Assembly (NCBI RefSeq): GCF_004803795.1
Contig: NZ_CP012543.1
Coordinates: forward strand, 2,108,001 to 2,172,000
Reading direction: 5' to 3'
Length of the DNA: 64,000 nt
Source of the DNA: Campylobacter rectus
GTDB taxonomy: Bacteria > Campylobacterota > Campylobacteria > Campylobacterales > Campylobacteraceae
Part shown: piece by piece, positions 27,231 through 36,238 of the stretch
Position numbering within the stretch: the first letter of the stretch is position 1
Layout of the letters: every line of letters starts with the position of its first letter
The notes under the pieces: model-generated
What the model saw: only the letters and a program-made list of their open reading frames with translations
What the model was told of the DNA's origin: nothing
Database searches by the model: none
Position numbers and translations under genes: made by a program

Positions 27231-28208
27231 TTAAAAATTTTCAAATTCGTTTTTTATCTCTTGCGGCGGTATTTCATCGGCGATCAAAATCATAAGCAGC
27301 AACCTCGCTTTGATCGCGGATAGCCAGCCCGACATCACGCATCCGCTGCTTTGCAGATCGATCTCGGAGCCTTTGTATCCGTAGGTTTTGGTCGCGCACA
27401 TCCCGCTGCCCGTCCTAGAGGATACGACGACGGGGATTTTTAGCTTTTTTATCTCATCCATCATCCCAAACGATACGTGTCCCGCCCCAAACCCGTCTAT
27501 AACGACGCCGTCAAATTCGGATTTTCCTACGAGCGCTATAATCTGCCCGTCGTTATCTAAATAGCTTTGTACTACGGCTACTTTCGGAAAGGCTTTAGCT
27601 GGAAGGGGATAAATTTTTCTACTTACGGCGCAGGATAGGTATTTGGCGCGACCCTCGACTACTAAGCCTTGAACCCCCGCATTTACGGATACGAAAGTTT
27701 GCAGCGAAAAGGTATTGCTTTTATGCGCCCATTTAGCGCTATGGATGGTATCGTTTAACACTACCAAAACGCCTCTGTTTCTACTCTCCGGCTCGAGCGC
27801 GACGATTGTCGCCGCATATATATTACCCGCGCCGTCGGCGCTTATATCGTCGGCATTTCGCATAGCGCCCGTTATCACTAGCGGAACGGCCTCGTCCCAT
27901 ATCAAATTTAAGAAAAACGCGCTCTCCTCCAAAGTGTCGGTTCCTTGCGTTATTACGACGCCCCGAGATCCGTTTTTGATCTGTTCTTTCGCCCATTTAT
28001 AAACCGACACGAGATCATCTATCTTCAAGCTACCGCTCGGCAGGGCGAGTATGGTCTGCGCCTTTATCTCGGCCATATCTTTTAGCGCGGGGACGGCGGC
28101 GATCAGATCGTCGGCGCTAAAGCTAGGTTTTACTCCGCCTTCGTTGCCGCAAGCGCTCATGCAGATAGTCCCGCCCAACGCGCCGATTGAAATTTTAGAT
28201 TTTGACAT
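27231..28208 (-). CDS. L-asparaginase
   Basis: The 325-residue enzyme should hydrolyse asparagine to aspartate and ammonia. It has the two catalytic threonine motifs, GALGGTICM near residue 8 and VVITQGTDTLEESAF near residue 86, with the Thr-Lys-Asp triad region in GAMRNADDISADG. There is no signal peptide, so it is cytoplasmic (type I location), and the length is usual. It is read with gntR and diverges from a permease gene, giving a probable uptake-and-hydrolysis unit. Aspartate formed could feed fumarate respiration. Confidence 0.9.
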   Translation of the reverse strand: MSKSKISIGALGGTICMSACGNEGGVKPSFSADDLIAAVPALKDMAEIKAQTILALPSGSLKIDDLVSVYKWAKEQIKNGSRGVVITQGTDTLEESAFFLNLIWDEAVPLVITGAMRNADDISADGAGNIYAATIVALEPESRNRGVLVVLNDTIHSAKWAHKSNTFSLQTFVSVNAGVQGLVVEGRAKYLSCAVSRKIYPLPAKAFPKVAVVQSYLDNDGQIIALVGKSEFDGVVIDGFGAGHVSFGMMDEIKKLKIPVVVSSRTGSGMCATKTYGYKGSEIDLQSSGCVMSGWLSAIKARLLLMILIADEIPPQEIKNEFENF

Positions 28209-28271
28209 TTTTGCCCCTTTTCTTTATTAAATTTTACGCAATTATATCATCTTTTATTTTATATATCAAAT

Positions 28272-28304
28272 ATTATATATAATGTATCAAAAAAGTGCTA
28301 TAAT
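28272..28304 (+). promoter_or_regulatory. promoter and palindrome before permease gene
   Basis: A consensus TATAAT at 28299-28304 lies 37 bases before the permease ATG. Just upstream, ATTATATATAAT (28272-28283) is a perfect 12-bp palindrome and a candidate operator for the neighbouring GntR regulator. Confidence 0.5.
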
Positions 28305-28340
28305 GCTTTCTAGTAAAATTTCATTGTGAAAGGAGCAAAA

Positions 28341-29621
28341 ATGCTAGTTGCAGCGCAATGCGTTATGGTTTTAACGCTATTGTTAATGATAAGCGGCAAA
28401 ACGCCGCTATATACTACGGCCATAGTCGGATCGGCCATTAGCACTTTGGTAGCCGGTTTTCCCATTACCGGCGGCAAAGAAGTCGTTTCTTTAATGTCTT
28501 TAGTTAATGGCGGATTAAATCCGGTAATAGCCGATATGACGGGAATTTTAATGTTCATAGGCGTGATGCAAACGAGCGGTTTTATGGACGTTATCATTCG
28601 CAACATAGTAAGGCTGGGCAACAAACTAGGCGGCGGCGCCGGAGTCGCTACCGCAGGCGGTATAGCCGCAGGAGTTATCGGGATGCTTACCGGCTTTACG
28701 CAGCCTGCGATTACCGCCGTCATCACGGGAACGGCATCTACTAAGCTAGGCGTAGATCCGAACAGATCGGCGGGTATCCACGGGCACGCAGGCATTTTAG
28801 GCAACTACGGCGGCTTTACGCATCCGACGCAAGTCGCCGTCATAGCCGTTACGAATATCGGCTTTGGGCTCATAAACGTAATCGGCACGCTAGTTTCTCT
28901 TTGCGTCTTTGCCTGCGCATTATTTAGATTGAAAAGAATACAGAGAAAAGATGGAATTTCGATCTCTAAAGAGGAGATAGAGAAAATTTCAAAAGAATTT
29001 GAAATAAACGATAGCGGAATTTCGGTTTGGAGGGCCTTTTTGCCTTTTATGATGCTGTTTGCGGGCTTTATCCTCGGATATCCGGTCTTTATCGTAGGCA
29101 TTGCAAGCGCTATTTTTACGATCCTTCTGTCCATCTTGAGCTTTCAAAAGGGCGAGAACGATATGCTCGAAGGAGTTAGTAAAATCGCCACTCCTTTAGT
29201 CGCGACGATAGGATTTTTGTTTATGAGCGGCGTCATTAAACAAATCGGTCTAGCTGCCGTCATCGGCGAAATTTTTACCCCTATGCTTACTCATGCGCCG
29301 CTTCAAAGTATGCTTTTAGTCTCGGCTTTAGCGGGGCTGGTTACGCAAAGCAATGCGGCGTCCGTAGCCATAACCATACCTTTCTTGCAAGCCGCTCTTG
29401 CGCTAGGCACTGCAACTCCGCTATCGCTAGCCGTCATGGCTGCGGGCGGTAGCGCGATGCTGCAGTATTATCTAACCGGCGGTCCGGTCGCGGCGCTTGC
29501 GACGGTTATCCCGGTTATTCCAAATTCCGAGCTTAAAGCGGCAAACAAATTTCAGCGCCCGAATATGTTGTTTGGACTAGCGGTTTTGTTTGCGCTATCT
29601 TTTGTTTTTTCTATTTTTTAA
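28341..29621 (+). CDS. ion-transporter-superfamily permease (GntP/DcuC-like)
   Basis: The 426-residue inner-membrane protein has about 11-12 hydrophobic segments with re-entrant-like Gly-rich stretches (NKLGGGAGVATAGGIAAG near 96, and HGHAGILGNYGGFTHPT near 146). It resembles GntP, CitMHS and DcuC carriers of organic anions. ATG at 28341 is preferred over GTG at 28326 because AAAGGAG lies between them. Position opposite asparaginase and a GntR regulator suggests import of asparagine, aspartate or a related anion, but the substrate is not shown by sequence. A strong terminator follows. Confidence 0.8.
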   Translation: MLVAAQCVMVLTLLLMISGKTPLYTTAIVGSAISTLVAGFPITGGKEVVSLMSLVNGGLNPVIADMTGILMFIGVMQTSGFMDVIIRNIVRLGNKLGGGAGVATAGGIAAGVIGMLTGFTQPAITAVITGTASTKLGVDPNRSAGIHGHAGILGNYGGFTHPTQVAVIAVTNIGFGLINVIGTLVSLCVFACALFRLKRIQRKDGISISKEEIEKISKEFEINDSGISVWRAFLPFMMLFAGFILGYPVFIVGIASAIFTILLSILSFQKGENDMLEGVSKIATPLVATIGFLFMSGVIKQIGLAAVIGEIFTPMLTHAPLQSMLLVSALAGLVTQSNAASVAITIPFLQAALALGTATPLSLAVMAAGGSAMLQYYLTGGPVAALATVIPVIPNSELKAANKFQRPNMLFGLAVLFALSFVFSIF

Positions 29622-29629
29622 ATTTCGCG

Positions 29630-29658
29630 ATGAGCTACCGAAAGGTGGCTCATTTTTT
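29630..29658. terminator. bidirectional terminator between permease gene and polA
   Basis: ATGAGCTACC, loop GAAA, GGTGGCTCAT forms a 10-bp stem (one T-G pair) followed by TTTTTT. The GNRA loop and T run make a strong terminator for the permease gene. The T run reaches into the polA stop codon at 29657-29659, so the same stem can serve polA. Confidence 0.88.
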
Positions 29659-32311
29659 ACTTCAACTCGCCCCAATCCTTCGCCACATTTAGGCTCGTTT
29701 TTAGCGGTACGTTTAGTTTGTAAATTTCTTGCATTATCTTTTGCGCCGCTGCGCCAAACTCCTCAGCGTAGCCGTCTTGCACCTCGAAAATCAGCTCGTC
29801 GTGTATCTGCAAAAGCATTCTAGCGCGCGAGCTTAAAAGCGGGCGAATTTTTACCATCGCCATTTTGATGATATCCGCAGCCGAGCCTTGAAATATCGTA
29901 TTTACCGCCTCGCGCTCGTACATAGCCGTTTGCATCGGCGTCGCGGTAGTAAAGTCAAACAGCCGCTTCCTGCCCAGCAGCGTGCGCACGAAACCCTCGT
30001 TTTTGGCCGCGGTTTTTATCCCTTCTAAAAAGCCCTTTATCGTAGGGAAAGCTTTAAAATAGCGTTCGATATACTCCTTTGCTTCGGCGCGCGTGATGCC
30101 GACTTGCCCCGCTAGCTTGCTCGAGCCCATGCCGTAGATGAGGCCGAAATTTATACTCTTTGCCACTGCGCGGTTTTGCCCCTCGGCACTGCCGAATATA
30201 CTAATCGCCGTGCGCGCGTGGATGTCCTCGTCGTTCGCAAACGCCCGCAAAAGCGCCTCGTCGCGGCTAAAATGCGCGAGCAGTCGCAGCTCGATCTGGC
30301 TATAGTCAAGGCCTACAAAGCTAAAGCCGCTTTTAGCCTCAAAGCAGCCTCGCACGTCCTTAGCTAGATTGCCGCGAGCCGGGATATTTTGCAGGTTCGG
30401 ATTTTTAGACGAGAGTCTGCCCGTGCTCGTTCCCGTCTGGATAAAGTTCGTGTATATCCTGCTATTAGCGTCTTTTTTGGCCAAATTTAGCAGCGGTTCG
30501 CAGTAGGTGCTTTGCAGCTTATATAGCTCGCGGTATTCAAGCAGCTTAGAGATGACAGGGTGCTCCTCGATGAGCTCAGCTAGCACGGCCTCGTCGGTGC
30601 TGTAGCCCGTTTTTGTCTTTTTCTTTACGGGTAGTTTTAGGTGTTCAAACAGCACCGAGCCTAGCTGCTTAACGGAGTTGATATTAAAATTTTCGCCCGT
30701 TAGCTCGTAAATTTCGGCGGTCAAGGCCTTGATCTTAGCGTCGTTTTTTAGGATCAAATTTTGCATTTTTTCGCGGTTTATCGCGATGCCCTCGCGCTCC
30801 ATATCAAAAAGCGTGAGGATGAACGCAAACTCGTGCGTATCGGCAAGCTCGAGCAGCTCGGGATCAAGCAAATTTAAAAAGCTTTTGTAAAACTTCAGCG
30901 TTATCCACGCGTCCTCGGCGGCGTATTTTGCCGCGTTTTCCAGCGCCACGGACGCGAAGGTCTCGCCGCGCTTTACCACGTCTTCAAATTTGATCGTGTC
31001 GTAGTCGTAGAGCCGTTTGGCTAGCGCGTCCATACCCACGCTAGAGCCCGGATCCATGAGCCATGCTAGTATCATCGTATCTTTAAAATTTACGGGCGGC
31101 TCAAGCCCTAGATTTCGCTTTACGACCTTAAAATCGTACTTTAAATTTTGCCCGATCACGCAGCCTTTGTAAATTTGCGAGATCGCCCAAGCGGCAAATT
31201 TCTCGCTTACTTGCCTCGGCGCGCCCAGATACTCGTGCGCCACGGGCGCGTAGTAGGCCTCGTCGTCGTTAAAGCAAAAGCTAAAGCCGACCAGGCGGGC
31301 GTTTTGCGTATCGACATCCGTGGTCTCGGTGTCAAAGGCCACGAGCGTGTCCGCGTCTATATTTGCCAGCAGTCGTTCGATCTCGCCCTCGTCCGTTAAA
31401 AGCCGCGCGTTAAAGCCGAGCTTAAATTCCGCGTTTTCGCCCGCGTCTTGGCTGTTTTGTAGCGCTTTTAAAAGGCGGTTTAGATCGTATTCGCGAAGAG
31501 TATCGGCGACCTTTACGAGCGGATTTTGCTCGGGAAATTCCGCCCTTTTTAGATCGAGCACGTCAGGCACATCGTCAAAGAGCGAGGTTAAGCGCTTGCT
31601 CAAAAACGCGCTCTCTCGGCCCTCGGCAAGCATCCCGCGGATACGTTCGTTTCGCACTAGCGGCAGGTTTTCGTAGATGTTTTCTAGATTGCCGAATTCG
31701 TTTAGTAGCTTTTTCGCGCCGACCGCGCCGATGCCTTTGACGCCGGGGATATTATCAGAGCTATCGCCCGCGATCGCGAGAAAATCGCGTATGCAGCTTG
31801 GCGGAACGCCGTATTTTTCTATGCAGCTAGCACTATCGTGGTCGATCTTGCTTTGGGGGCTATAGATGCTCACTTTGCCGTCCTCGATGAGCTGATAGAG
31901 GTCTTTATCGTGCGTCACTATGCGCACAAATATACCCCGCTGCTTGCACTCCTTTACGACGCTAGCGATGATGTCGTCAGCCTCGTAGCCTTCGCGGCTC
32001 ACGGCGGCTAGGCCCATTTTTTCTATCATTTCGATGCACACGGGCAGCTGCTCTTTTAGCGCGGCGGGCGGCTCGGAGCGGTTGGCTTTATAATCGCCCA
32101 GGATCTCGTGGCGCAGCGTTTTACCCTTGCTATCTAGCGCGAAGATGATATAGTCGCTGGCAAACTCCTGACGCAGGTTCATAATAAAGCTAGCAAAGCC
32201 GCTCACCATGCCGCTTGGCTTGCCTTCGCGGTTTTTTAGCCCGCTCATCGCGTAGTAAAGTCTGAAAAAAAACCCGAAAGTGTCGATGATCGTTAGCGTT
32301 TTTTGGCTCAT
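29657..32311 (-). CDS. polA: DNA polymerase I
   Basis: The 884-residue enzyme fills repair and Okazaki gaps. Domains in order are the 5' nuclease (1-290, with GYEADDIIA and AGDSSDNIPGVKGIG), a 3'-5' exonuclease with the acidic pair kept in FDTET (D327, E329) so proofreading is likely active, and the polymerase domain with motif A DYSQIELRLLAHFS near 663 and motif C HDELIFEV near 838. Length is slightly below the E. coli protein. It is a single gene with a 461-base non-coding region upstream. Confidence 0.97.
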   Translation of the reverse strand: MSQKTLTIIDTFGFFFRLYYAMSGLKNREGKPSGMVSGFASFIMNLRQEFASDYIIFALDSKGKTLRHEILGDYKANRSEPPAALKEQLPVCIEMIEKMGLAAVSREGYEADDIIASVVKECKQRGIFVRIVTHDKDLYQLIEDGKVSIYSPQSKIDHDSASCIEKYGVPPSCIRDFLAIAGDSSDNIPGVKGIGAVGAKKLLNEFGNLENIYENLPLVRNERIRGMLAEGRESAFLSKRLTSLFDDVPDVLDLKRAEFPEQNPLVKVADTLREYDLNRLLKALQNSQDAGENAEFKLGFNARLLTDEGEIERLLANIDADTLVAFDTETTDVDTQNARLVGFSFCFNDDEAYYAPVAHEYLGAPRQVSEKFAAWAISQIYKGCVIGQNLKYDFKVVKRNLGLEPPVNFKDTMILAWLMDPGSSVGMDALAKRLYDYDTIKFEDVVKRGETFASVALENAAKYAAEDAWITLKFYKSFLNLLDPELLELADTHEFAFILTLFDMEREGIAINREKMQNLILKNDAKIKALTAEIYELTGENFNINSVKQLGSVLFEHLKLPVKKKTKTGYSTDEAVLAELIEEHPVISKLLEYRELYKLQSTYCEPLLNLAKKDANSRIYTNFIQTGTSTGRLSSKNPNLQNIPARGNLAKDVRGCFEAKSGFSFVGLDYSQIELRLLAHFSRDEALLRAFANDEDIHARTAISIFGSAEGQNRAVAKSINFGLIYGMGSSKLAGQVGITRAEAKEYIERYFKAFPTIKGFLEGIKTAAKNEGFVRTLLGRKRLFDFTTATPMQTAMYEREAVNTIFQGSAADIIKMAMVKIRPLLSSRARMLLQIHDELIFEVQDGYAEEFGAAAQKIMQEIYKLNVPLKTSLNVAKDWGELK

Positions 32312-32772
32312 TTTTTATCCTTTTTTTGGGCTAATTTTACAAATTTTAGGCAAAAAAACGGCTGATTTGAAAGCAAATTTAAAATTTAGCGGCGCGGGGT
32401 AAGCGCTGGAGCGGTTAAATTTGAGTTAAATTTGACGCAAAATTTGAGCGGGTAAATTTAAGGAGAATATCGAAATAAAGCGGTAAATTTGAGCGGCTAA
32501 ACCGCCGTTTAAAAGCCGTATCGCGAAGGCGACAAATTTATCCGAAATTTACCGCCGAAATAAAATTTTGCGTTAAATTCGGGCGGGTTAATTTGCCGTC
32601 AAATTTGAGTTTAAATTTAGCGGCGCTTAGATGATTAATTTTACATTATCCGCCTTTTAACGTATTACGCAACCTCGCGTCTTAGCGGTGATTTTCGTTT
32701 TAGCCGAATTTTAAAAATAGCTTAAATTTAGGCCAAATTTGATAATATTTCATCAAAATTTAAAGGAAGCAA
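32312..32772. other. AAATTT-saturated intergenic region
   Basis: No gene is supported. Between 32341 and 32766 I count 16 AAATTT hexamers, about one per 27 bases, often as TAAATTTGAG or TAAATTTAG. It separates the divergent polA and YcxB-like genes and so carries two promoters. Confidence 0.6.
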
Positions 32773-33342
32773 ATGTCAAATTTGAAAGCCGAATTTGAAC
32801 TAAAGCCTAGCGCCGAGTATAAAAAGACGGCGCGCGAGGTGGGAAAGATCGTTTATAAGGGCGATAAATTTATGCGCTATATCAGCCTTTGCGACTTTGC
32901 GGCGATCATTATCGGGATGATTTTTATCACGCTTTTGTGCGTCAAATTTTACATCAACGACCTTGGCTGCTTGCTTGAGGATTACGGTTATGAAGGCGCG
33001 GCGATCTTGCCCTATCTTGCGTGGATAGGCGCGTTTTTGACGGTGCTTTACGCCACGGGGCTGCGACCTTGGCTGCTGATTCGCACTATGCTAAGCAAAG
33101 CAAACTACGGCGAATTCGGGCAAAAAAGCGTGATCTTAGAGGATGGGTTTTTCGTGCAAAAAAGCAAATTCGGCGAAGGCAGATATTTTTATAACATCAT
33201 CAGCGACGCGCGATATGCGGGCGAGTTTGTCGTCGTTATCATCGCAAACTCTATGTTTTGTACCGTGCCGCGCGAGGCCTTCGCAGACGGCGGGGCGGAG
33301 TTTTTAAGCGAGATAAAAAAGCACGCGGGACTAGACGCGTAA
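32773..33342 (+). CDS. YcxB-like two-helix membrane protein
   Basis: The 189-residue protein has two membrane segments (about 40-60 and 78-98) flanked by a cytoplasmic N-terminus and a C-terminal beta-rich domain (VILEDGFFVQKSK, RYFYNIISDARY, TVPREAF) typical of the YcxB family. Function of that family is unknown. It ends 20 bases before the zinc-finger membrane protein gene and is probably co-transcribed with it. AAAGGAAG precedes the ATG. Confidence 0.75.
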   Translation: MSNLKAEFELKPSAEYKKTAREVGKIVYKGDKFMRYISLCDFAAIIIGMIFITLLCVKFYINDLGCLLEDYGYEGAAILPYLAWIGAFLTVLYATGLRPWLLIRTMLSKANYGEFGQKSVILEDGFFVQKSKFGEGRYFYNIISDARYAGEFVVVIIANSMFCTVPREAFADGGAEFLSEIKKHAGLDA

Positions 33343-33362
33343 AATCAAATTTAGGATTTAAA

Positions 33363-35279
33363 ATGAGCGAATTTGACGAGTTAAGTTTACACGAGCCGTT
33401 TTTAAAAGGGCTGCGAAATCTAGTAAGCGGCAATCAAGCCAAGCCTGAGGATTTGGTAGAAATTTCGCACGAAATTTTTGATTTTGAAGCGATGGCGACC
33501 GTGACGTGGGAGTTTTACGGCAAGCGCGAAGAGAGCAAAACCGCAGGCGGCGCAAAGGAGCAGATACACTTTGGCGACGATACGCGCGGCTACGAAAATC
33601 ACGCCAGAGAGTGCTTACTGCAGGCTAGAGATAGCGCCGATTTGCACGAGATTTTACTCGCCGAGCTACGCCAAGACGCAAAAGAAGCCGTCGCTAAATC
33701 AGGCGGCACGGTTAGGTATTACGATTTTAAGCCATTTAGCATGAGCGAGCGCTGCGGCAACTGCGGCGGCGACGGGCAGACGCGCTGCGGCGAGTGCGGC
33801 GGGCGCGGTAAAAAAACCTGCTCTAGCTGCGGCGGACGCGGACGACAAAGCTGCTCTACGTGCGGCGGCAGCGGCGGCGTAAATCGCCCTCACACCCAGT
33901 ATAACTCCGACGGCAGCACCTACGTGACGTATCGCTACGAGAGCTGTTCATCGTGCGGCGGCAGCGGTTCAAATACCTGCTACGGCTGCTCGGGATCGGG
34001 TGCGGTAAGGTGCGGCGGATGCGGCGGGTCCGGCTACCTGCAGTGCGCCCAGTGCAGCGGACACGGGTACTTTACCACCGTAGCAAACATCGGCGCCTAC
34101 GCGAAACCAAGCGTAAATTTACGCATAAAATCGCGCGCCTACGCCGACGAGCTTTTGGACTTCTTGTGCGCTCGCAGCTGTAAATTTCTCTCGCAGACGA
34201 TACCTTTTTATCAAGACGAAGAGAGCGGCGGGGAGGATTCGCACCTGTTTTCTTACGTAGGTTCCAGCGCGATAACGAGGCTAAATTTTATACTGCTAGG
34301 CAAGGAGTACGAGGCGGTGGGCTTTAGCAACCCGCCCTATGCCTTTATCCGGCCGCCCTTTTTCGACGATCTTTTCGCAGACGAGATTTCTATGTTAGAA
34401 AAGATGGGTGCCGACGGTAAGATAACTAGGCGCGAGGCGTTTAAATTTTTCACGCGCTACTGCTCGCAGCCAGCTCTAGACTCCGCGCTAAAGCGTATCG
34501 CTAAGACGGGCGGCGCGCAAACCGAGGCCGCAAACGCCGTGATAGAGGCCTGCGAAGGCTACGTCTCAAGGGGCGCGGCGAGCAAGCTTGGCGAAACGAT
34601 GAAAAAATGCCTAAACAAAATCTCTCCCGTTTACTCGCCTGCAGTTTGGTTTGGGCTGGGCTCGCTATTTTGGCTGCTTGCGCTGGTTTTTACGGCGGGA
34701 TTTTTGGGCGAAAATTTATCCGATCGCTACATCATGGCGCCTATTTATACGCTTATATTTTTGGCCGTTTGCGCGGGCATGGCTTGGTGCGTCTTAGCGC
34801 CTCTTAGCGCGCTGGTTACGCTATTTCGACGAAGCTGCGTGCCTAAAGAGTACCGCCAAAACATGCGAAACAAAGAGGCTTTTGCTCTGTTTTTTAAAAT
34901 TTTAGCGGGTTTTGGAGCGGTCGGCGCGATCTACGGCGCAGTGTCGGGCTTTGGTTACGCTCCGACGATTACGGCGCTTGACGAGCGCTTTGAGGCGTCG
35001 CGCGGCCTGGAGGCTAAATTTCGCGAGATGACGGCTAAATTTGACGGCTCAAACGAGACGGCGCGCGAAGCAAACTCCACCGCCACAGCCAAAACCGCGC
35101 CGCAGATGACGCAAAAAGAGAAAATTTTATACGTGCAAAAGGCTATCGGCGTCAAGGCCGACGGCATCATGGGCGCGCGCACGCTAAAAAAGGCGCAGGA
35201 GTTTTTGGACGCAAATTTAACTAACGCGGATGAAATTTACGAAGCCGTAAAAGTAAAAGAAGCAAGCCGCGGAAAGTAG
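33363..35279 (+). CDS. multi zinc-finger membrane protein with peptidoglycan-binding-like tail
   Basis: The start is set at ATG 33363 (MSEFDELSLHEP), after the upstream gene ends and behind AGGAT, giving 638 residues. An N-terminal region (1-125) of unknown fold is followed by 7-8 CxxCxGxG-type repeats (about 130-240), as in the DnaJ zinc domain but with no J domain. A helical region includes DADGKITRREAF-like calcium-loop resemblance (GADGKITRREAF). Three membrane segments follow (about 424-445, 459-480 and 505-530). The tail has a PG_binding_1-like motif, VQKAIGVKADGIMGARTLKKAQ. The predicted layout puts zinc repeats in the cytoplasm and the tail in the periplasm. Function is unknown. Confidence 0.8.
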   Translation: MSEFDELSLHEPFLKGLRNLVSGNQAKPEDLVEISHEIFDFEAMATVTWEFYGKREESKTAGGAKEQIHFGDDTRGYENHARECLLQARDSADLHEILLAELRQDAKEAVAKSGGTVRYYDFKPFSMSERCGNCGGDGQTRCGECGGRGKKTCSSCGGRGRQSCSTCGGSGGVNRPHTQYNSDGSTYVTYRYESCSSCGGSGSNTCYGCSGSGAVRCGGCGGSGYLQCAQCSGHGYFTTVANIGAYAKPSVNLRIKSRAYADELLDFLCARSCKFLSQTIPFYQDEESGGEDSHLFSYVGSSAITRLNFILLGKEYEAVGFSNPPYAFIRPPFFDDLFADEISMLEKMGADGKITRREAFKFFTRYCSQPALDSALKRIAKTGGAQTEAANAVIEACEGYVSRGAASKLGETMKKCLNKISPVYSPAVWFGLGSLFWLLALVFTAGFLGENLSDRYIMAPIYTLIFLAVCAGMAWCVLAPLSALVTLFRRSCVPKEYRQNMRNKEAFALFFKILAGFGAVGAIYGAVSGFGYAPTITALDERFEASRGLEAKFREMTAKFDGSNETAREANSTATAKTAPQMTQKEKILYVQKAIGVKADGIMGARTLKKAQEFLDANLTNADEIYEAVKVKEASRGK

Positions 35280-35336
35280 TCCGAGCGAGATTTGCAAATT
35301 TGAGCTTTTAAACTCGCCCGATTGGCGTTTATTTGA

Positions 35337-35342
35337 TATAAT
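35337..35342 (+). promoter_or_regulatory. extended -10 promoter of repeat-protein gene
   Basis: TTTGATATAAT includes a full TGnTATAAT extended -10 element, 30 bases before the start codon at 35372. An AAGGAGG ribosome binding site follows, so strong expression is likely. Confidence 0.7.
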
Positions 35343-35371
35343 TCCTTATATTTTATTTCAAGGAGGATAAA

Positions 35372-35707
35372 ATGCCGAAAATCAACTGGGACGGAAGATC
35401 TGCGGGCAACGGCACTTGGATATACGAAAACAACGAGCTCAAACCTAAATACGGCGCAAATACGCACAATACCTTTGAATTTAACGGCGGAGAGCTTAAG
35501 CCCAAAATCGGAGCCAACTCCTCTAACACCTTTGAGTTCGACGGGAAGAAAATAAAACCCAAATACGGCGCGAACTCAAGCAATACTTGGGTGATAGAGG
35601 GCAATGTCGTTAAGCCTGATTTCGGTTCAAATTCAAGCAATACCTACGACATAAACGGAGCCCCGATCCCCGTAATAATAGGACAAATTTGCCTAAAACT
35701 GTGGTAG
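35372..35707 (+). CDS. small protein of tandem KPKYGAN repeats
   Basis: The 111-residue protein is built of about four 18-20 residue repeats with the pattern KPKYGANSSNTWxxxG: NELKPKYGANTHNTFEFNG, GELKPKIGANSSNTFEFDG, KIKPKYGANSSNTWVIEG, VVKPDFGSNSSNTYDING. Each looks like a beta hairpin, so a small beta-solenoid or propeller-like fold is plausible. There is no signal peptide or membrane segment. A strong promoter and ribosome binding site argue it is a real, well-expressed gene. Function is unknown. Confidence 0.8.
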   Translation: MPKINWDGRSAGNGTWIYENNELKPKYGANTHNTFEFNGGELKPKIGANSSNTFEFDGKKIKPKYGANSSNTWVIEGNVVKPDFGSNSSNTYDINGAPIPVIIGQICLKLW

Positions 35708-35888
35708 CGCGAGGAATATAGGCCGCTTTAAGCGTATATCAAAATAATTAAGAAAGCGCGGATGTGTTTGAAATTTTTTAAATACATTCGCCGTTTTTAC
35801 AGATGAAGCAAAAAGCTACGATTTAAGCGTATGATTGCGGCAAATTTTAGTTATCTTACGCCTTTTTAGGCGCCGATTATAAAAACGG

Positions 35889-36221
35889 TAAATTTGACTC
35901 GGCTTAAATTTAGCCGTCAAATTTTAGCAATCATCGCATACAAAGCTCGCTCGCATCTCAAAACAACTCCGCGTTTTTATCGCTATTGTAGACATACTCC
36001 ATCGTTACGGCGATCCTCTGGGCTTCGTTTCGCCCGTGCATATCTGCGATAAAACCCAGAGCCGCATCGATACCAGCACTCACGCCCGAGCTCGTGTAAA
36101 TTTTCCCGCTAACGCACCACCTGGCCGCACGTATCCAGCGCACGCTCTGAGCCTCCGAGGTCACCCACTCCCACGATAGCTTGTTACTCGTAGCCTCCAT
36201 GCCGCCCAAAAGTCTTATTTT
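35889..36221 (-). repeat. direct repeat, left copy (DJ-1/PfpI gene 3' end)
   Basis: This ~330-base stretch is a near-identical direct repeat of 37663-38000. It covers the last ~80 codons of the DJ-1/PfpI gene plus about 65 bases beyond its stop codon. Identity breaks off near AAAAGTCTTATTTT. The two copies bound a two-gene segment. Confidence 0.88.
35958..36209 (-). pseudogene. truncated DJ-1/PfpI gene copy
   Basis: An 83-codon frame repeats the C-terminal part of the DJ-1/PfpI protein at 37736-38332 with few changes (SWEWVTSEAQ for SWQWVTSEAQ, SGKIYTSS for SGKFYTSS). It lacks the N-terminal half and the nucleophile Cys elbow, so it cannot be active. Its apparent ATG arises where the copy breaks off. 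It is a by-product of the segmental duplication. Confidence 0.9.
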
Positions 36222-36238
36222 GACTAATAGCGCTAAGC

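Noticed and set aside
33258-33362. Upstream extension of the zinc-finger membrane protein frame
   Set aside because: It lies inside the YcxB-like gene; the ATG at 33363 has its own ribosome binding site and starts right after that gene.
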